Assembly: GCA_015259045.1 (NCBI GenBank)
Contig: JABZHD010000032.1
Coordinates: forward strand, 1-9,213
Direction: 5' to 3'
DNA: 9,213 nucleotides
From: Atopobium sp.
Lineage (GTDB): Bacteria > Actinomycetota > Coriobacteriia > Coriobacteriales > Atopobiaceae
The first letter of the stretch is position 1. Each line of letters starts with the position of its first letter. Below the pieces are notes generated by a model. That model was given only the letters and a program-made list of their open reading frames with translations, was not told the DNA's origin and did no database searches. Below are positions 1 through 5,939 of this stretch, piece after piece. The translations under genes were made by a program, and so were the position numbers.

Positions 1-530
1 GCCGCGGTACCTCGGGCGTTCGTGGTATTACGCTCAAGGGCAATGCAACTATGCTTGGCATGGAGATTACCAATGGCAATGGCGACCTCTTTGTTATTAC
101 CGAGAAGGGCTACGGAAAGCGCACTGCAATTTCTGAGTACCCAGTCCATAAGCGTGGTGGCCAGGGCGTCTTTACCATCACAATGACGGAGAAGAAGGGT
201 AACCTGGTTGCCTGTCGCGTTGTTGGTCCTCAGCACGAGATTATGATCATGTCCGAGGAGGGCGTAGTAATCCGCGTCAAGGCTGGCGATATCTCCAAGC
301 TTGGCCGCTCAACTCAGGGCGTCAAGGTTATGAACCTCTCTGGTAGCGATGTTGTTTCTGCAGTTGCTCGTATGGTTGCCAACAAAAAGAAGGCTCCTAA
401 GCACGCAGAGAACCAAGGTATGCTTGATCTGATGGCAGCAGGTGCTCGCGATGCTGATGAGGCAGAGTCCGTTGACCTTGGAGATGAAGAGGAAGTACTG
501 GACGATTCACTGCTGGATGATGACGAATAA
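1..530 (+). CDS. gyrA: DNA gyrase subunit A, C-terminal part (5' end outside window)
   Basis: The reading frame is open from position 3 and ends at TAA 528-530; the start lies upstream of the window. The visible residues belong to the GyrA C-terminal beta-pinwheel, the domain that wraps DNA so that gyrase can introduce negative supercoils at the expense of ATP. Typical blade motifs are seen, such as SGVRGITLKGNA at the very start, VITEKGYGKRT, the GyrA-box-like HKRGGQGV, and ISKLGRSTQGVKVMNL near the end. The protein finishes in a strongly acidic tail (about 25 residues rich in Asp and Glu), as often found in actinobacterial GyrA. A strong hairpin terminator follows 23 bases after the stop. 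The identity is secure from the repeated blade motifs, although the catalytic breakage-reunion domain is not in view. GyrB would be expected just upstream, but this cannot be seen. Confidence 0.96.
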   Translation, partial: RGTSGVRGITLKGNATMLGMEITNGNGDLFVITEKGYGKRTAISEYPVHKRGGQGVFTITMTEKKGNLVACRVVGPQHEIMIMSEEGVVIRVKAGDISKLGRSTQGVKVMNLSGSDVVSAVARMVANKKKAPKHAENQGMLDLMAAGARDADEAESVDLGDEEEVLDDSLLDDDE

Positions 531-553
531 GCATTTCAGCTATACGTAATTTG

Positions 554-587
554 AAGAGCTCAAGGGGTAATTCCCTTGGGCTCTTTT
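554..587 (+). terminator. Rho-independent terminator of gyrA
   Basis: A 13-bp stem (554-566 with 573-585, one G-U pair) encloses a six-base loop, and a short T-run (584-587) follows. It sits just after the gyrA stop and before a gene on the opposite strand, so it most likely ends the gyrA transcript. Confidence 0.85.
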
Positions 588-675
588 CGTTTACCGAGAA
601 AATCAGCGCGCTAACGGTAATGATTTTTATATAAAAGATGAGTCAATTGTTTAAAAGTAAGCCATAGAGCAGGAT

Positions 676-1182
676 TTATGAGAAATCCTCAGGGGAGACA
701 TCCTCAATAAACTGACGGAATTCCTCAAGCTCTTGGGCCTGAACGTCCTTCTCGACATCAGTAAAGTCTGGAGCAGCAGCAATTTCTAGAACGCTCTCGT
801 CTGCAAAGATGGGAGCGTTTGTCCTAACTGCTAGCGCAATTGCATCGGACGGACGAGCGTCCACGTAAATATGCTCTCCCTCTTTAGAGATGAGCTCAAT
901 TTGCGAGAAAAACGTGGTGCCGCGGACGCCCACAATGCGTACGCTTTTGATATCTGCATCTAGAGAATCAAGAACGGAGCGGAGAAGGTCATGCGTTAGA
1001 GGTCTCTCGGTAGATTCTTGATCAATGCCAAGACTAATAGCAGATGCCTCAATATTGCCAATCTTGATAGGAAGACTTAAAGAAGAGACGCCGCGTGGGT
1101 CATGAAGACGCAGAACAATTACGGAAGAGATAGGTCCTCCTCCGACAACGACTGTCTGTATGTCCATACGCTTCAGCGACAC
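676..1182 (-). CDS. DUF151 (bifunctional nuclease) family protein
   Basis: This encodes a 168-residue protein of the BFN/DUF151 family. Family hallmarks are LPIKIGNIEASAI (residues 38-49), RPLTHDLL (60-67), ARPSDAIALAVR (109-120), and the C-terminal EEFRQFIEDVSPEDF. Plant members have been reported to have RNase and DNase activity, but the role of bacterial members is poorly defined, so no substrate is claimed. I chose the GTG at 1180-1182 because GGAG (1188-1191 complement) lies five bases upstream. The next ATG (1165-1167) is in frame but has no nearby ribosome-binding site. The frame stays open further upstream, but that part is the complement of tRNA-Ile and is not protein-coding. A DUF151-family gene near gyrA and the tRNA pair is best explained as old chromosomal context. 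The stop codon falls inside a small inverted repeat (671-677/683-689). Confidence 0.88.
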   Translation of the reverse strand: MSLKRMDIQTVVVGGGPISSVIVLRLHDPRGVSSLSLPIKIGNIEASAISLGIDQESTERPLTHDLLRSVLDSLDADIKSVRIVGVRGTTFFSQIELISKEGEHIYVDARPSDAIALAVRTNAPIFADESVLEIAAAPDFTDVEKDVQAQELEEFRQFIEDVSPEDFS

Positions 1183-1257
1183 AAATACTCCAAATAGCAC
1201 GTCTTTTATCAATCTTTGGGCAGATAGTCTACGACTCTCTGTTCTGCTTTCATACCC

Positions 1258-1271
1258 AGTTTCAAGAAACT
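1258..1271. repeat. Perfect 14-bp inverted repeat between divergent units
   Basis: AGTTTC-AA-GAAACT is a perfect palindrome. It lies between the DUF151 gene (minus strand) and the -35 box of the tRNA promoter (plus strand, 1294). It could be a protein-binding site or may simply be a chance match in AT-rich DNA. No factor can be named. Confidence 0.3.
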
Positions 1272-1293
1272 TTAAAACAAAATAAAAAAAGTG

Positions 1294-1322
1294 TTGACCT
1301 ATGAGAATTATGGAGGTATTAT
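1294..1322 (+). promoter_or_regulatory. Sigma-70-type promoter of the tRNA-Ile/tRNA-Ala unit
   Basis: The -35 box TTGACC (1294-1299) and -10 box TATTAT (1317-1322) are each one base from consensus and are separated by exactly 17 bases. Transcription would begin near 1329, a few bases before the mature 5' end of tRNA-Ile at 1336. An A-rich stretch (1274-1290), resembling an UP element, lies immediately upstream. This fits a strong, stable-RNA promoter. Confidence 0.85.
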
Positions 1323-1335
1323 TTTTCCCTGCGTT

Positions 1336-1412
1336 GGGCCTGTAGCTCAGTTGGTCAGAGCGTCCGGCTGATAACCGGGAGGTCACAAGTTCAAACCTTG
1401 TCAGGCCCACCA
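1336..1412 (+). tRNA. tRNA-Ile (anticodon GAT), CCA encoded
   Basis: The acceptor stem GGGCCTG (1336-1342) pairs perfectly with CAGGCCC (1402-1408), followed by discriminator A and an encoded CCA (1410-1412). The D-arm TAGCTCAGTTGGTCAGAGC and the T-arm with TTCAAAC are canonical. The anticodon loop CTGATAA (1368-1374) gives anticodon GAT at 1370-1372, which reads AUC and AUU. The gene is the first of a two-tRNA transcript and has no rRNA gene beside it, although this pair is found within rRNA spacers in many bacteria. Confidence 0.98.
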
Positions 1413-1424
1413 CTTTATGTGACA

Positions 1425-1467
1425 ATAGTCACCCCAACGTTAGCCGAGTCGCCGTTGGGGTGATTAT
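1425..1467 (+). other. Long stem-loop in the spacer between the two tRNAs
   Basis: Bases 1425-1439 pair with 1453-1467 (15 bp, with one G-U pair) around a 13-base loop. The core CACCCCAACG/CGTTGGGGTG is perfect and GC-rich. No proper T-run follows, only TTATT-like bases within and after the stem, and no promoter is visible before tRNA-Ala. It is therefore more likely a processing or spacer structure, or a leaky attenuator, than a full terminator. Confidence 0.6.
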
Positions 1468-1473
1468 TAAAAC

Positions 1474-1493
1474 CTTCTGGGCCCAACCAGAAG
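1474..1493 (+). other. Second small stem-loop just before tRNA-Ala
   Basis: CTTCTGG (1474-1480) pairs perfectly with CCAGAAG (1487-1493) around the loop GCCCAA. It ends seven bases before the mature tRNA-Ala 5' end at 1501. It may help separate the two tRNAs for RNase processing, but this is inference from position only. Confidence 0.45.
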
Positions 1494-1500
1494 TCAGTAC

Positions 1501-1576
1501 GGGGAATTAGCTCAGCTGGGAGAGCGCGGGCTTTGCAAGCCTGAGGTCAGGGGTTCGATCCCCCTATTCTCCACCA
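1501..1576 (+). tRNA. tRNA-Ala (anticodon TGC), CCA encoded
   Basis: The acceptor stem GGGGAAT (1501-1507) pairs with ATTCTCC (1566-1572, one G-U), followed by discriminator A and an encoded CCA (1574-1576). The D-arm TAGCTCAGCTGGGAGAGC and T-arm GGTTCGATCC are canonical. The anticodon loop TTTGCAA gives TGC at 1534-1536. It lies 88 bases after tRNA-Ile, with no promoter of its own that I can see, so it is probably co-transcribed. Confidence 0.98.
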
Positions 1577-1583
1577 AATGTTC

Positions 1584-1613
1584 AAGGCCAGGGATTTTAT
1601 CCCTGGCCTTTTT
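1584..1613 (+). terminator. Rho-independent terminator of the tRNA unit
   Basis: An 11-bp perfect stem (1584-1594 with 1600-1610) closes a five-base loop TTTTA, and a five-T run occupies 1609-1613. It begins eight bases after the CCA of tRNA-Ala. Confidence 0.93.
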
Positions 1614-1716
1614 GCTAGTTATTTTTCAAAATAGCACTCATGAAAGACGCAAAAGACGCGGTTGCGCCATAAAACATACCGATGACCGTTATTTTTACCC
1701 ACTTATCGAATAGTTA

Positions 1717-1737
1717 CATGTTTTTACAACAAACATG
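1717..1737. promoter_or_regulatory. Candidate operator: CATGTTT-N7-AAACATG
   Basis: A perfect 7+7 inverted repeat with a seven-base spacer lies 73 bases upstream of the ABC-importer operon. It is in the only intergenic space where the operon promoter can be. The half-site does not match the actinobacterial IdeR/DtxR box or a Fur box that I know. I could not find a convincing -35/-10 pair in 1614-1809, so the relation to the transcription start is unknown. Confidence 0.4.
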
Positions 1738-1776
1738 AGTAGGATTTACACAAGAGTATGTTCTTTTCATTGGAGC

Positions 1777-1795
1777 TGTGGGTGACCACAAGGAG
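1777..1795 (+). promoter_or_regulatory. Small hairpin abutting a distant ribosome-binding site
   Basis: TGTGG (1777-1781) pairs with CCACA (1786-1790) around GTGA, and the Shine-Dalgarno AGGAG (1791-1795) follows directly. The SD is 14 bases from the ATG at 1810, longer than usual. Purine-rich AAAGAG (1798-1803) is closer and may serve instead. Confidence 0.35.
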
Positions 1796-1809
1796 AGAAA
1801 AGAGTTCTT

Positions 1810-2949
1810 ATGTCAAACCTTACTCGTCGTAACTTTTTTGGAGTCAGCGCAGTTGTAGCAGGCCTGGGTATCACTGCCTGCAAAAAGTCCGATTCTGATG
1901 CTAGCGAGAAAAAAGAATCTGACACCAACTCTACAGACGCGGTTGGAGCACCAGAAGAGCTGGTAAAGGCAGCAAAAGAAGAGGGTAAGCTAATTGTTTA
2001 TGGCTCTTGCGAGGAAGAGTACATAAACGCAGTTTGTGCAAACTTCAAGAGCCTGTACGGCATTGATGTTCAGGCACAGCGTCTCTCAACTGGAGAAGTT
2101 GCTGCAAAGATTGAGGAAGAGAACGGTCATCCATCAGCTGACGTCTGGTTTGGCGGAACAACCGATCCTTACAATGTCACTTCTTCAAAGGGCCTTCTTG
2201 AGCAGTATGAGCCAAAGAATGCATCACATCTTATTTCCGATAAGTTCAAGAGTACCAACAAAGATTGGTACGGAATTTATAAGGGCATCCTGGGCATTCT
2301 GTACGATAAGGAAGAGCTTGAGCGCCTTAAGCTTGATGTTCCTCAGGATTACAAAGATCTTATTGATCCTAAATATAAGGGTCTTATTTGGTCTTCTAAC
2401 TACAACACCGCAGGTACTGCAAAGCTGATCATCAACACCGTTATTCAGAAGTACGGTCACGATCAGGGCATTCAGTATCTTGTTGACCTTGATAAGAACA
2501 TTGCCCAGTACACCAAGAGCGGTTCTGGTCCTTCCAAAGCTATCGGAACAGGCGAGTGCACCATCGGAATTGGTATGCTCCATGACGGCATTTATCAGAT
2601 TGTTGATCAAGAGCATGAAAATGTTGGTCTTCAGATTCCAAGCTCTGGCGCATCATACGAGGTTGGCGCAACTGCAATCTTCAAGGGCGCTGCACATCCA
2701 AATGCCGCTAAGCTCTGGATCGAGTATGCACTTTCACCAGCATGCGTTGACCTTGCTCAGAAGAATGGCTCTTATCAGTTCCTGGTACTTGACAACGCAA
2801 AGCAGCCTGAAATTGCTACTGAGTACGGCCTTGATCCAAACAATGTCATGGACTACAACTTCGAGGATGCTAAGAAGCATACCGAGCAGTATGTCAAGGA
2901 CGTTATGGAAGCTCTTGGTGGCGGAGATAGCCGCTTCAAGACGGAGTAA
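1810..2949 (+). CDS. ABC importer substrate-binding lipoprotein (iron-type, Tat-exported)
   Basis: This is a 379-residue periplasmic-binding-fold protein that would capture the ligand outside the membrane and pass it to the permease encoded next. The N-terminus has a twin-arginine motif (TRRNFF, residues 5-10), a hydrophobic stretch, and a lipobox ITAC with Cys24 as the lipidated residue. A charged, Ser-rich linker (25-45) then leads to the mature fold. Strand motifs KLIVYGSCEEE (60-70) and ADVWFGGTTD (110-119) are typical of the solute-binding group that includes ferric-iron, phosphoglycerate and phosphonate binders. The Tyr-Tyr pair that binds iron in FbpA-type proteins is not seen where I would expect it; the region after GECTIGIG reads MLHDG (256-260). 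The ligand is therefore uncertain: iron is only the conventional label, and a sugar phosphate or phosphonate is possible. The start is supported by the signal peptide. Confidence 0.88.
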   Translation: MSNLTRRNFFGVSAVVAGLGITACKKSDSDASEKKESDTNSTDAVGAPEELVKAAKEEGKLIVYGSCEEEYINAVCANFKSLYGIDVQAQRLSTGEVAAKIEEENGHPSADVWFGGTTDPYNVTSSKGLLEQYEPKNASHLISDKFKSTNKDWYGIYKGILGILYDKEELERLKLDVPQDYKDLIDPKYKGLIWSSNYNTAGTAKLIINTVIQKYGHDQGIQYLVDLDKNIAQYTKSGSGPSKAIGTGECTIGIGMLHDGIYQIVDQEHENVGLQIPSSGASYEVGATAIFKGAAHPNAAKLWIEYALSPACVDLAQKNGSYQFLVLDNAKQPEIATEYGLDPNNVMDYNFEDAKKHTEQYVKDVMEALGGGDSRFKTE

Positions 2950-3004
2950 AACCAACGCGAGTAAGCAAACAATGCTGTTGCTCAAGATCTGAGTGGCAGA
3001 TTAT

Positions 3005-3034
3005 ACTGGGTAGGCAGATCTCTGCCTACCCAGT
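3005..3034 (+). other. Intercistronic stem-loop between binding-protein and permease genes
   Basis: ACTGGGTAGGCAG (3005-3017) pairs perfectly with 3022-3034 around a four-base loop, giving a 13-bp GC-rich stem. No T-run follows, so it is not a standard terminator. It lies in the 135-base gap after the binding-protein stop. In comparable operons (malE-malF is the known example) such structures protect the upstream message and keep the binding protein in excess. A partial transcription attenuator is the alternative. Confidence 0.7.
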
Positions 3035-3084
3035 TCCACATAGAGCTTTGCGTATAGGTTTAGTGTTTCAGAGTTAGGACCAGC

Positions 3085-4794
3085 ATGGCAAAATCCCAGA
3101 GCGCTCAACTTGAGCGAAAAAAGCTCCTTGGCGATCCAATTTTGATAACGACCATTGTCGTTCTTATCGCCTTCTTAACCCTTTTTATTTTGTATCCACT
3201 TGCCATTCTTATGGTTGACTCTGTAGTCTCCGATAATGGGATTTCGTTTGATGTATTTACGCGCATCTTAGCTATGCCTTCGTTTGATCGTGCAATTACC
3301 AATACCCTCAGAGTTGGTTTTGCGGTAGGCATTTTATCAGCGCTTATTGGCCTTCTTTTTGCCTATGTTGAAGTGTACGTAAAGCTTCGTACAAAGTTTA
3401 TGACAGGCCTTTTCCGCGTGGTTTCCATGCTTCCTGTTGTTTCTCCACCATTTGTTCTCTCGCTTTCCATGATTATGATGTTTGGCAAGAAAGGCCTGAT
3501 TACCCGCGGTCTTTTGGGAATTTTTGACAACAACATCTATGGCTTCTGGGGCATCTTTATTGTCCAGACTATGTCGTTTTTCCCTGTCTGCTACATGATG
3601 CTTAAGGGTCTGCTTAAAAACATTGACCCATCCCTTGAAGAAGCAGCACGTGACATGGGCGCAAGCCGCTGGAAGGTATTTACCAGCGTTACACTTCCTC
3701 TTATTTTGCCTGGTTTAGGCAACGCTTTTCTCGTCTCATTTATTGAGTCGATTGCAGACTTTGCTAACCCAATGATTATTGGTGGCTCCTACGATACCCT
3801 GGCAACAACTATCTACCTGCAGATTACAGGCGCGTATGACAAGCAGGGTGCGGCTGCAATGGCTGTTGTTCTTCTTTCTATTACGCTGCTCATGTTTGTT
3901 GTTCAGAAGTTTGTGTTGGAAGCAAAGAGCACGTCTACACTTTCGGGCAAAGCAACGCGAGCTAGGATGCTTATTACAGACAACTCAGTCCGCATCCCAC
4001 TTACCATTCTTTGCGCACTGGTTGCACTCTTTGTTATTGGCATGTACCTCTGCGTTCCTTATGGTTCGTTTGTTCGTTCCTGGGGCTCTAATTACGAGTT
4101 AACAACAAAGTGGTTTGAGCAGGTATTTACCAAGTACCACGGTCTGCAGGCGTTTAGCGACTCGTTTATGCTCTCGCTCATTGCGGCACCAATTACCGCT
4201 TTGCTTTCGATGATCATTTCTTATCTGGTAGTAAAGCGCCGCTTCCGTGGTCGTGGTTTTATCGAGGCTGTATCCATGCTTGCTATGGCAGTTCCTGGTA
4301 CGGTTTTGGGCGTTGGTTATATTCGTGGTTTCTCAAGCGGTGTCATGCACACAGGATTTTTGCAAGGCCTGTATGGCACAGGACTTATCCTGATCATTGT
4401 CTTTGTCGTGCGTTCGCTTCCTACAGGAACACGCTCAGGCATCTCGGCACTTCGGCAGATTGATAAATCAATTGAGGAGTCCGCATACGACATGGGCGCC
4501 GACAGCTTTACGGTGTTTATGACCGTTACGTTGCCGCTGATTAAAGATTCGTTCTTGTCGGGCCTGGTAACGGCGTTTGTTCGTTCCATCACCGCAATTT
4601 CTGCAGTTATCCTCTTGGTCACACCAGAGTTCCTGCTCATCACCGTTCAGATTAATGAGTTTGCTGGTAAGGGTTCATATGGTATGGCCTGCGCCTTTGC
4701 AACAATTCTGATTGTTATTACCTATGGCTCGGTATTGCTTATGAATTGGGCCATCAAACACTTTGGCACCAGCCGAGCACTCAAGGAGGAGTAA
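3085..4794 (+). CDS. ABC importer permease, two fused membrane domains
   Basis: This 569-residue inner-membrane protein forms the translocation channel. It contains two tandem BPD_transp_1 domains, each with about six hydrophobic segments (roughly 18-43, 72-97, 118-134, 153-175, 205-232 and 257-278 in the first half; 303-325, 358-383, 395-410, 431-445, 488-513 and 537-556 in the second). Each half carries an EAA loop that docks on the ATPase: EEAARDMGASRWKVF (from 185) and EESAYDMGADSFTVF (from 464), both continuing into VTLPLI. Length and duplication match the FbpB/SfuB/ThiP-like fused permeases, so one polypeptide replaces a heterodimer. AGGA (3076-3079) lies five bases before the ATG. The next gene begins three bases after the stop, and its Shine-Dalgarno is inside the last codons here, suggesting coupled translation. 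The transport role is certain; the substrate is not. Confidence 0.93.
   Translation: MAKSQSAQLERKKLLGDPILITTIVVLIAFLTLFILYPLAILMVDSVVSDNGISFDVFTRILAMPSFDRAITNTLRVGFAVGILSALIGLLFAYVEVYVKLRTKFMTGLFRVVSMLPVVSPPFVLSLSMIMMFGKKGLITRGLLGIFDNNIYGFWGIFIVQTMSFFPVCYMMLKGLLKNIDPSLEEAARDMGASRWKVFTSVTLPLILPGLGNAFLVSFIESIADFANPMIIGGSYDTLATTIYLQITGAYDKQGAAAMAVVLLSITLLMFVVQKFVLEAKSTSTLSGKATRARMLITDNSVRIPLTILCALVALFVIGMYLCVPYGSFVRSWGSNYELTTKWFEQVFTKYHGLQAFSDSFMLSLIAAPITALLSMIISYLVVKRRFRGRGFIEAVSMLAMAVPGTVLGVGYIRGFSSGVMHTGFLQGLYGTGLILIIVFVVRSLPTGTRSGISALRQIDKSIEESAYDMGADSFTVFMTVTLPLIKDSFLSGLVTAFVRSITAISAVILLVTPEFLLITVQINEFAGKGSYGMACAFATILIVITYGSVLLMNWAIKHFGTSRALKEE
4783..4789 (+). promoter_or_regulatory. Shine-Dalgarno AAGGAGG embedded in the permease 3' end
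   Basis: A full-length SD overlaps the permease's last codons (Lys-Glu-Glu) and lies eight bases before the ATPase ATG at 4798. This fixes the ATPase start and suggests translational coupling. Confidence 0.85.
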
Positions 4795-4797
4795 CAC

Positions 4798-5877
4798 ATG
4801 GCTACAGAGAAAAAAGGCGTTCGCCTTGAGCACATTTCCAAGATTTATCAGGATCAGAAGACTGGAAAAGACTTCTACGCAGTTCAAGACGCTAACATCA
4901 CTATTGCTCCTGGCGAGTTTGTAACGCTGCTTGGCCCTTCTGGCTGCGGAAAGACTACTATTCTGCGTATGATTGCCGGTTTTGAGAGCCCTGATGAGGG
5001 AAAGATCTTCCTTGGCGACGAGCAGATTGATGAGCTCACTCCAAACAAGCGCGATACGGCAATGGTGTTCCAGAGCTATGCGCTGCTTCCTCACTACAAC
5101 ATCTTTGACAATGTTGCCTATGGTCTTAAGCTTCGCAAAATGGACAAGGCGGTAATTCGCGAGAAAGTCCTTCATATCCTGGGTCTTGTTGGACTTGAGG
5201 GCATGGAAGAGCGTATGACTAACCAGCTTTCTGGTGGTCAGCAGCAGCGTGTTGCTTTGGCACGTGCTCTGGTTATTGAGCCAAGCGTTCTTCTCTTTGA
5301 CGAACCTCTTTCAAACCTTGACGCTAAGCTACGCGTTGACATGCGTAACGAGATTCGTCGCATTCAGCAGGAGGCTGGCATTACTGCTATCTACGTTACA
5401 CATGACCAGTCAGAGGCAATGGCGCTTTCCGACAACATCATCATTATGAAAAAGGGTGTTGTGGATCAGGTTGGCGATCCACAGACGGTTTACTATCACC
5501 CAGCAGACGAGTTTGTTGCAGACTTCATCGGAGAGTCCAACTTCCTGCACGCAACCATTGCAGACAAGCTTGATCCTGAGACGGCACTTTGCCGCTTTGA
5601 GGGCCATGAGTTTGAGGCCAGCGGATGCTCTCACCTGGATAAGGGCAAAGAGTGCTGCATTGTTCTTCGCCCAGAGTCCGCACGCCTTGCTGACGAGGGA
5701 ACACTTGCCTGCGAGGTAGTGCTTTCTCGCTTCATGGGTCACTACCAGAACTACCACGTTATGGTTGGAGACACGCTCATTAAGATCACGGACTTCAACC
5801 CTCGCACCCACAAGATTTATAACGTTGGTGACCACGCCTTTGTTGACTTTACCAAAGACGAGGTTCACGTTCTGTAA
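4798..5877 (+). CDS. ABC importer ATP-binding protein (FbpC/PotA-like)
   Basis: This 359-residue cytoplasmic ATPase would power the importer encoded by the two genes upstream, acting as a homodimer on the two EAA loops of the permease. All nucleotide-binding motifs are intact: Walker A GPSGCGKT (46-53), Q-loop Gln92 in VFQSYALLPH, signature LSGGQQQR (144-151), Walker B VLLFDEP with catalytic Glu169 (164-170), D-loop SNLD (172-175) and H-loop His202 in THDQSEA. After about residue 235 it continues with a C-terminal extension of the TOBE type (VLRPESARL, then VVLSRFMGHYQNYHVMV), as in iron, spermidine and phosphonate ATPases. A strong SD precedes the start. The last gene of the operon, it is followed by a terminator. 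Sequence motifs alone do not tell iron from other substrates in this subfamily. Confidence 0.95.
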   Translation: MATEKKGVRLEHISKIYQDQKTGKDFYAVQDANITIAPGEFVTLLGPSGCGKTTILRMIAGFESPDEGKIFLGDEQIDELTPNKRDTAMVFQSYALLPHYNIFDNVAYGLKLRKMDKAVIREKVLHILGLVGLEGMEERMTNQLSGGQQQRVALARALVIEPSVLLFDEPLSNLDAKLRVDMRNEIRRIQQEAGITAIYVTHDQSEAMALSDNIIIMKKGVVDQVGDPQTVYYHPADEFVADFIGESNFLHATIADKLDPETALCRFEGHEFEASGCSHLDKGKECCIVLRPESARLADEGTLACEVVLSRFMGHYQNYHVMVGDTLIKITDFNPRTHKIYNVGDHAFVDFTKDEVHVL

Positions 5878-5901
5878 GCGTTTTAGTTAAAGCGTTAACG
5901 T

Positions 5902-5939
5902 ATGGCGAGAAGATCCGTTGGTCTTCTCGCCATTTTTTT
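5902..5939 (+). terminator. Rho-independent terminator of the ABC-importer operon
   Basis: ATGGCGAGAAGA (5902-5913) pairs perfectly with 5922-5933, extended inward by a G-U and a C-G pair to a CGTT loop, and is followed by a seven-T run (5933-5939). The LacI-family gene on the other strand stops at 5938-5940, inside the T-run. The same hairpin may therefore also fold at the 3' end of the convergent message, although no strong T-run follows it on the minus strand. Confidence 0.94.

Noticed and set aside
1183..1425. N-terminal extension of the DUF151 reading frame to 249 residues, starting in the tRNA region
   Set aside because: The extra N-terminus (GLTRFELVTSRLSAGRSDQLSYRP) is the well-known translation of a tRNA gene's opposite strand. 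The GTG at 1182 has its own ribosome-binding site and begins where family similarity begins.
1643..1659. Short direct repeat AAAGACGC twice with one base between, considered as a regulatory or CRISPR-like repeat
   Set aside because: There are only two copies of eight bases, with no further units or spacer pattern; chance or local slippage is sufficient.
4675..5175. 166-codon minus-strand frame opposite the permease and ATPase genes
   Set aside because: It is fully antisense to two well-supported genes whose motifs explain the sequence. Its own composition shows no domain, and no ribosome-binding site was evident.
5893..5900. CGTTAACG considered as a further LacI-family site
   Set aside because: The palindrome is only eight bases, differs from the 14-bp operator in its core, and lies between a stop codon and a terminator rather than near a promoter.
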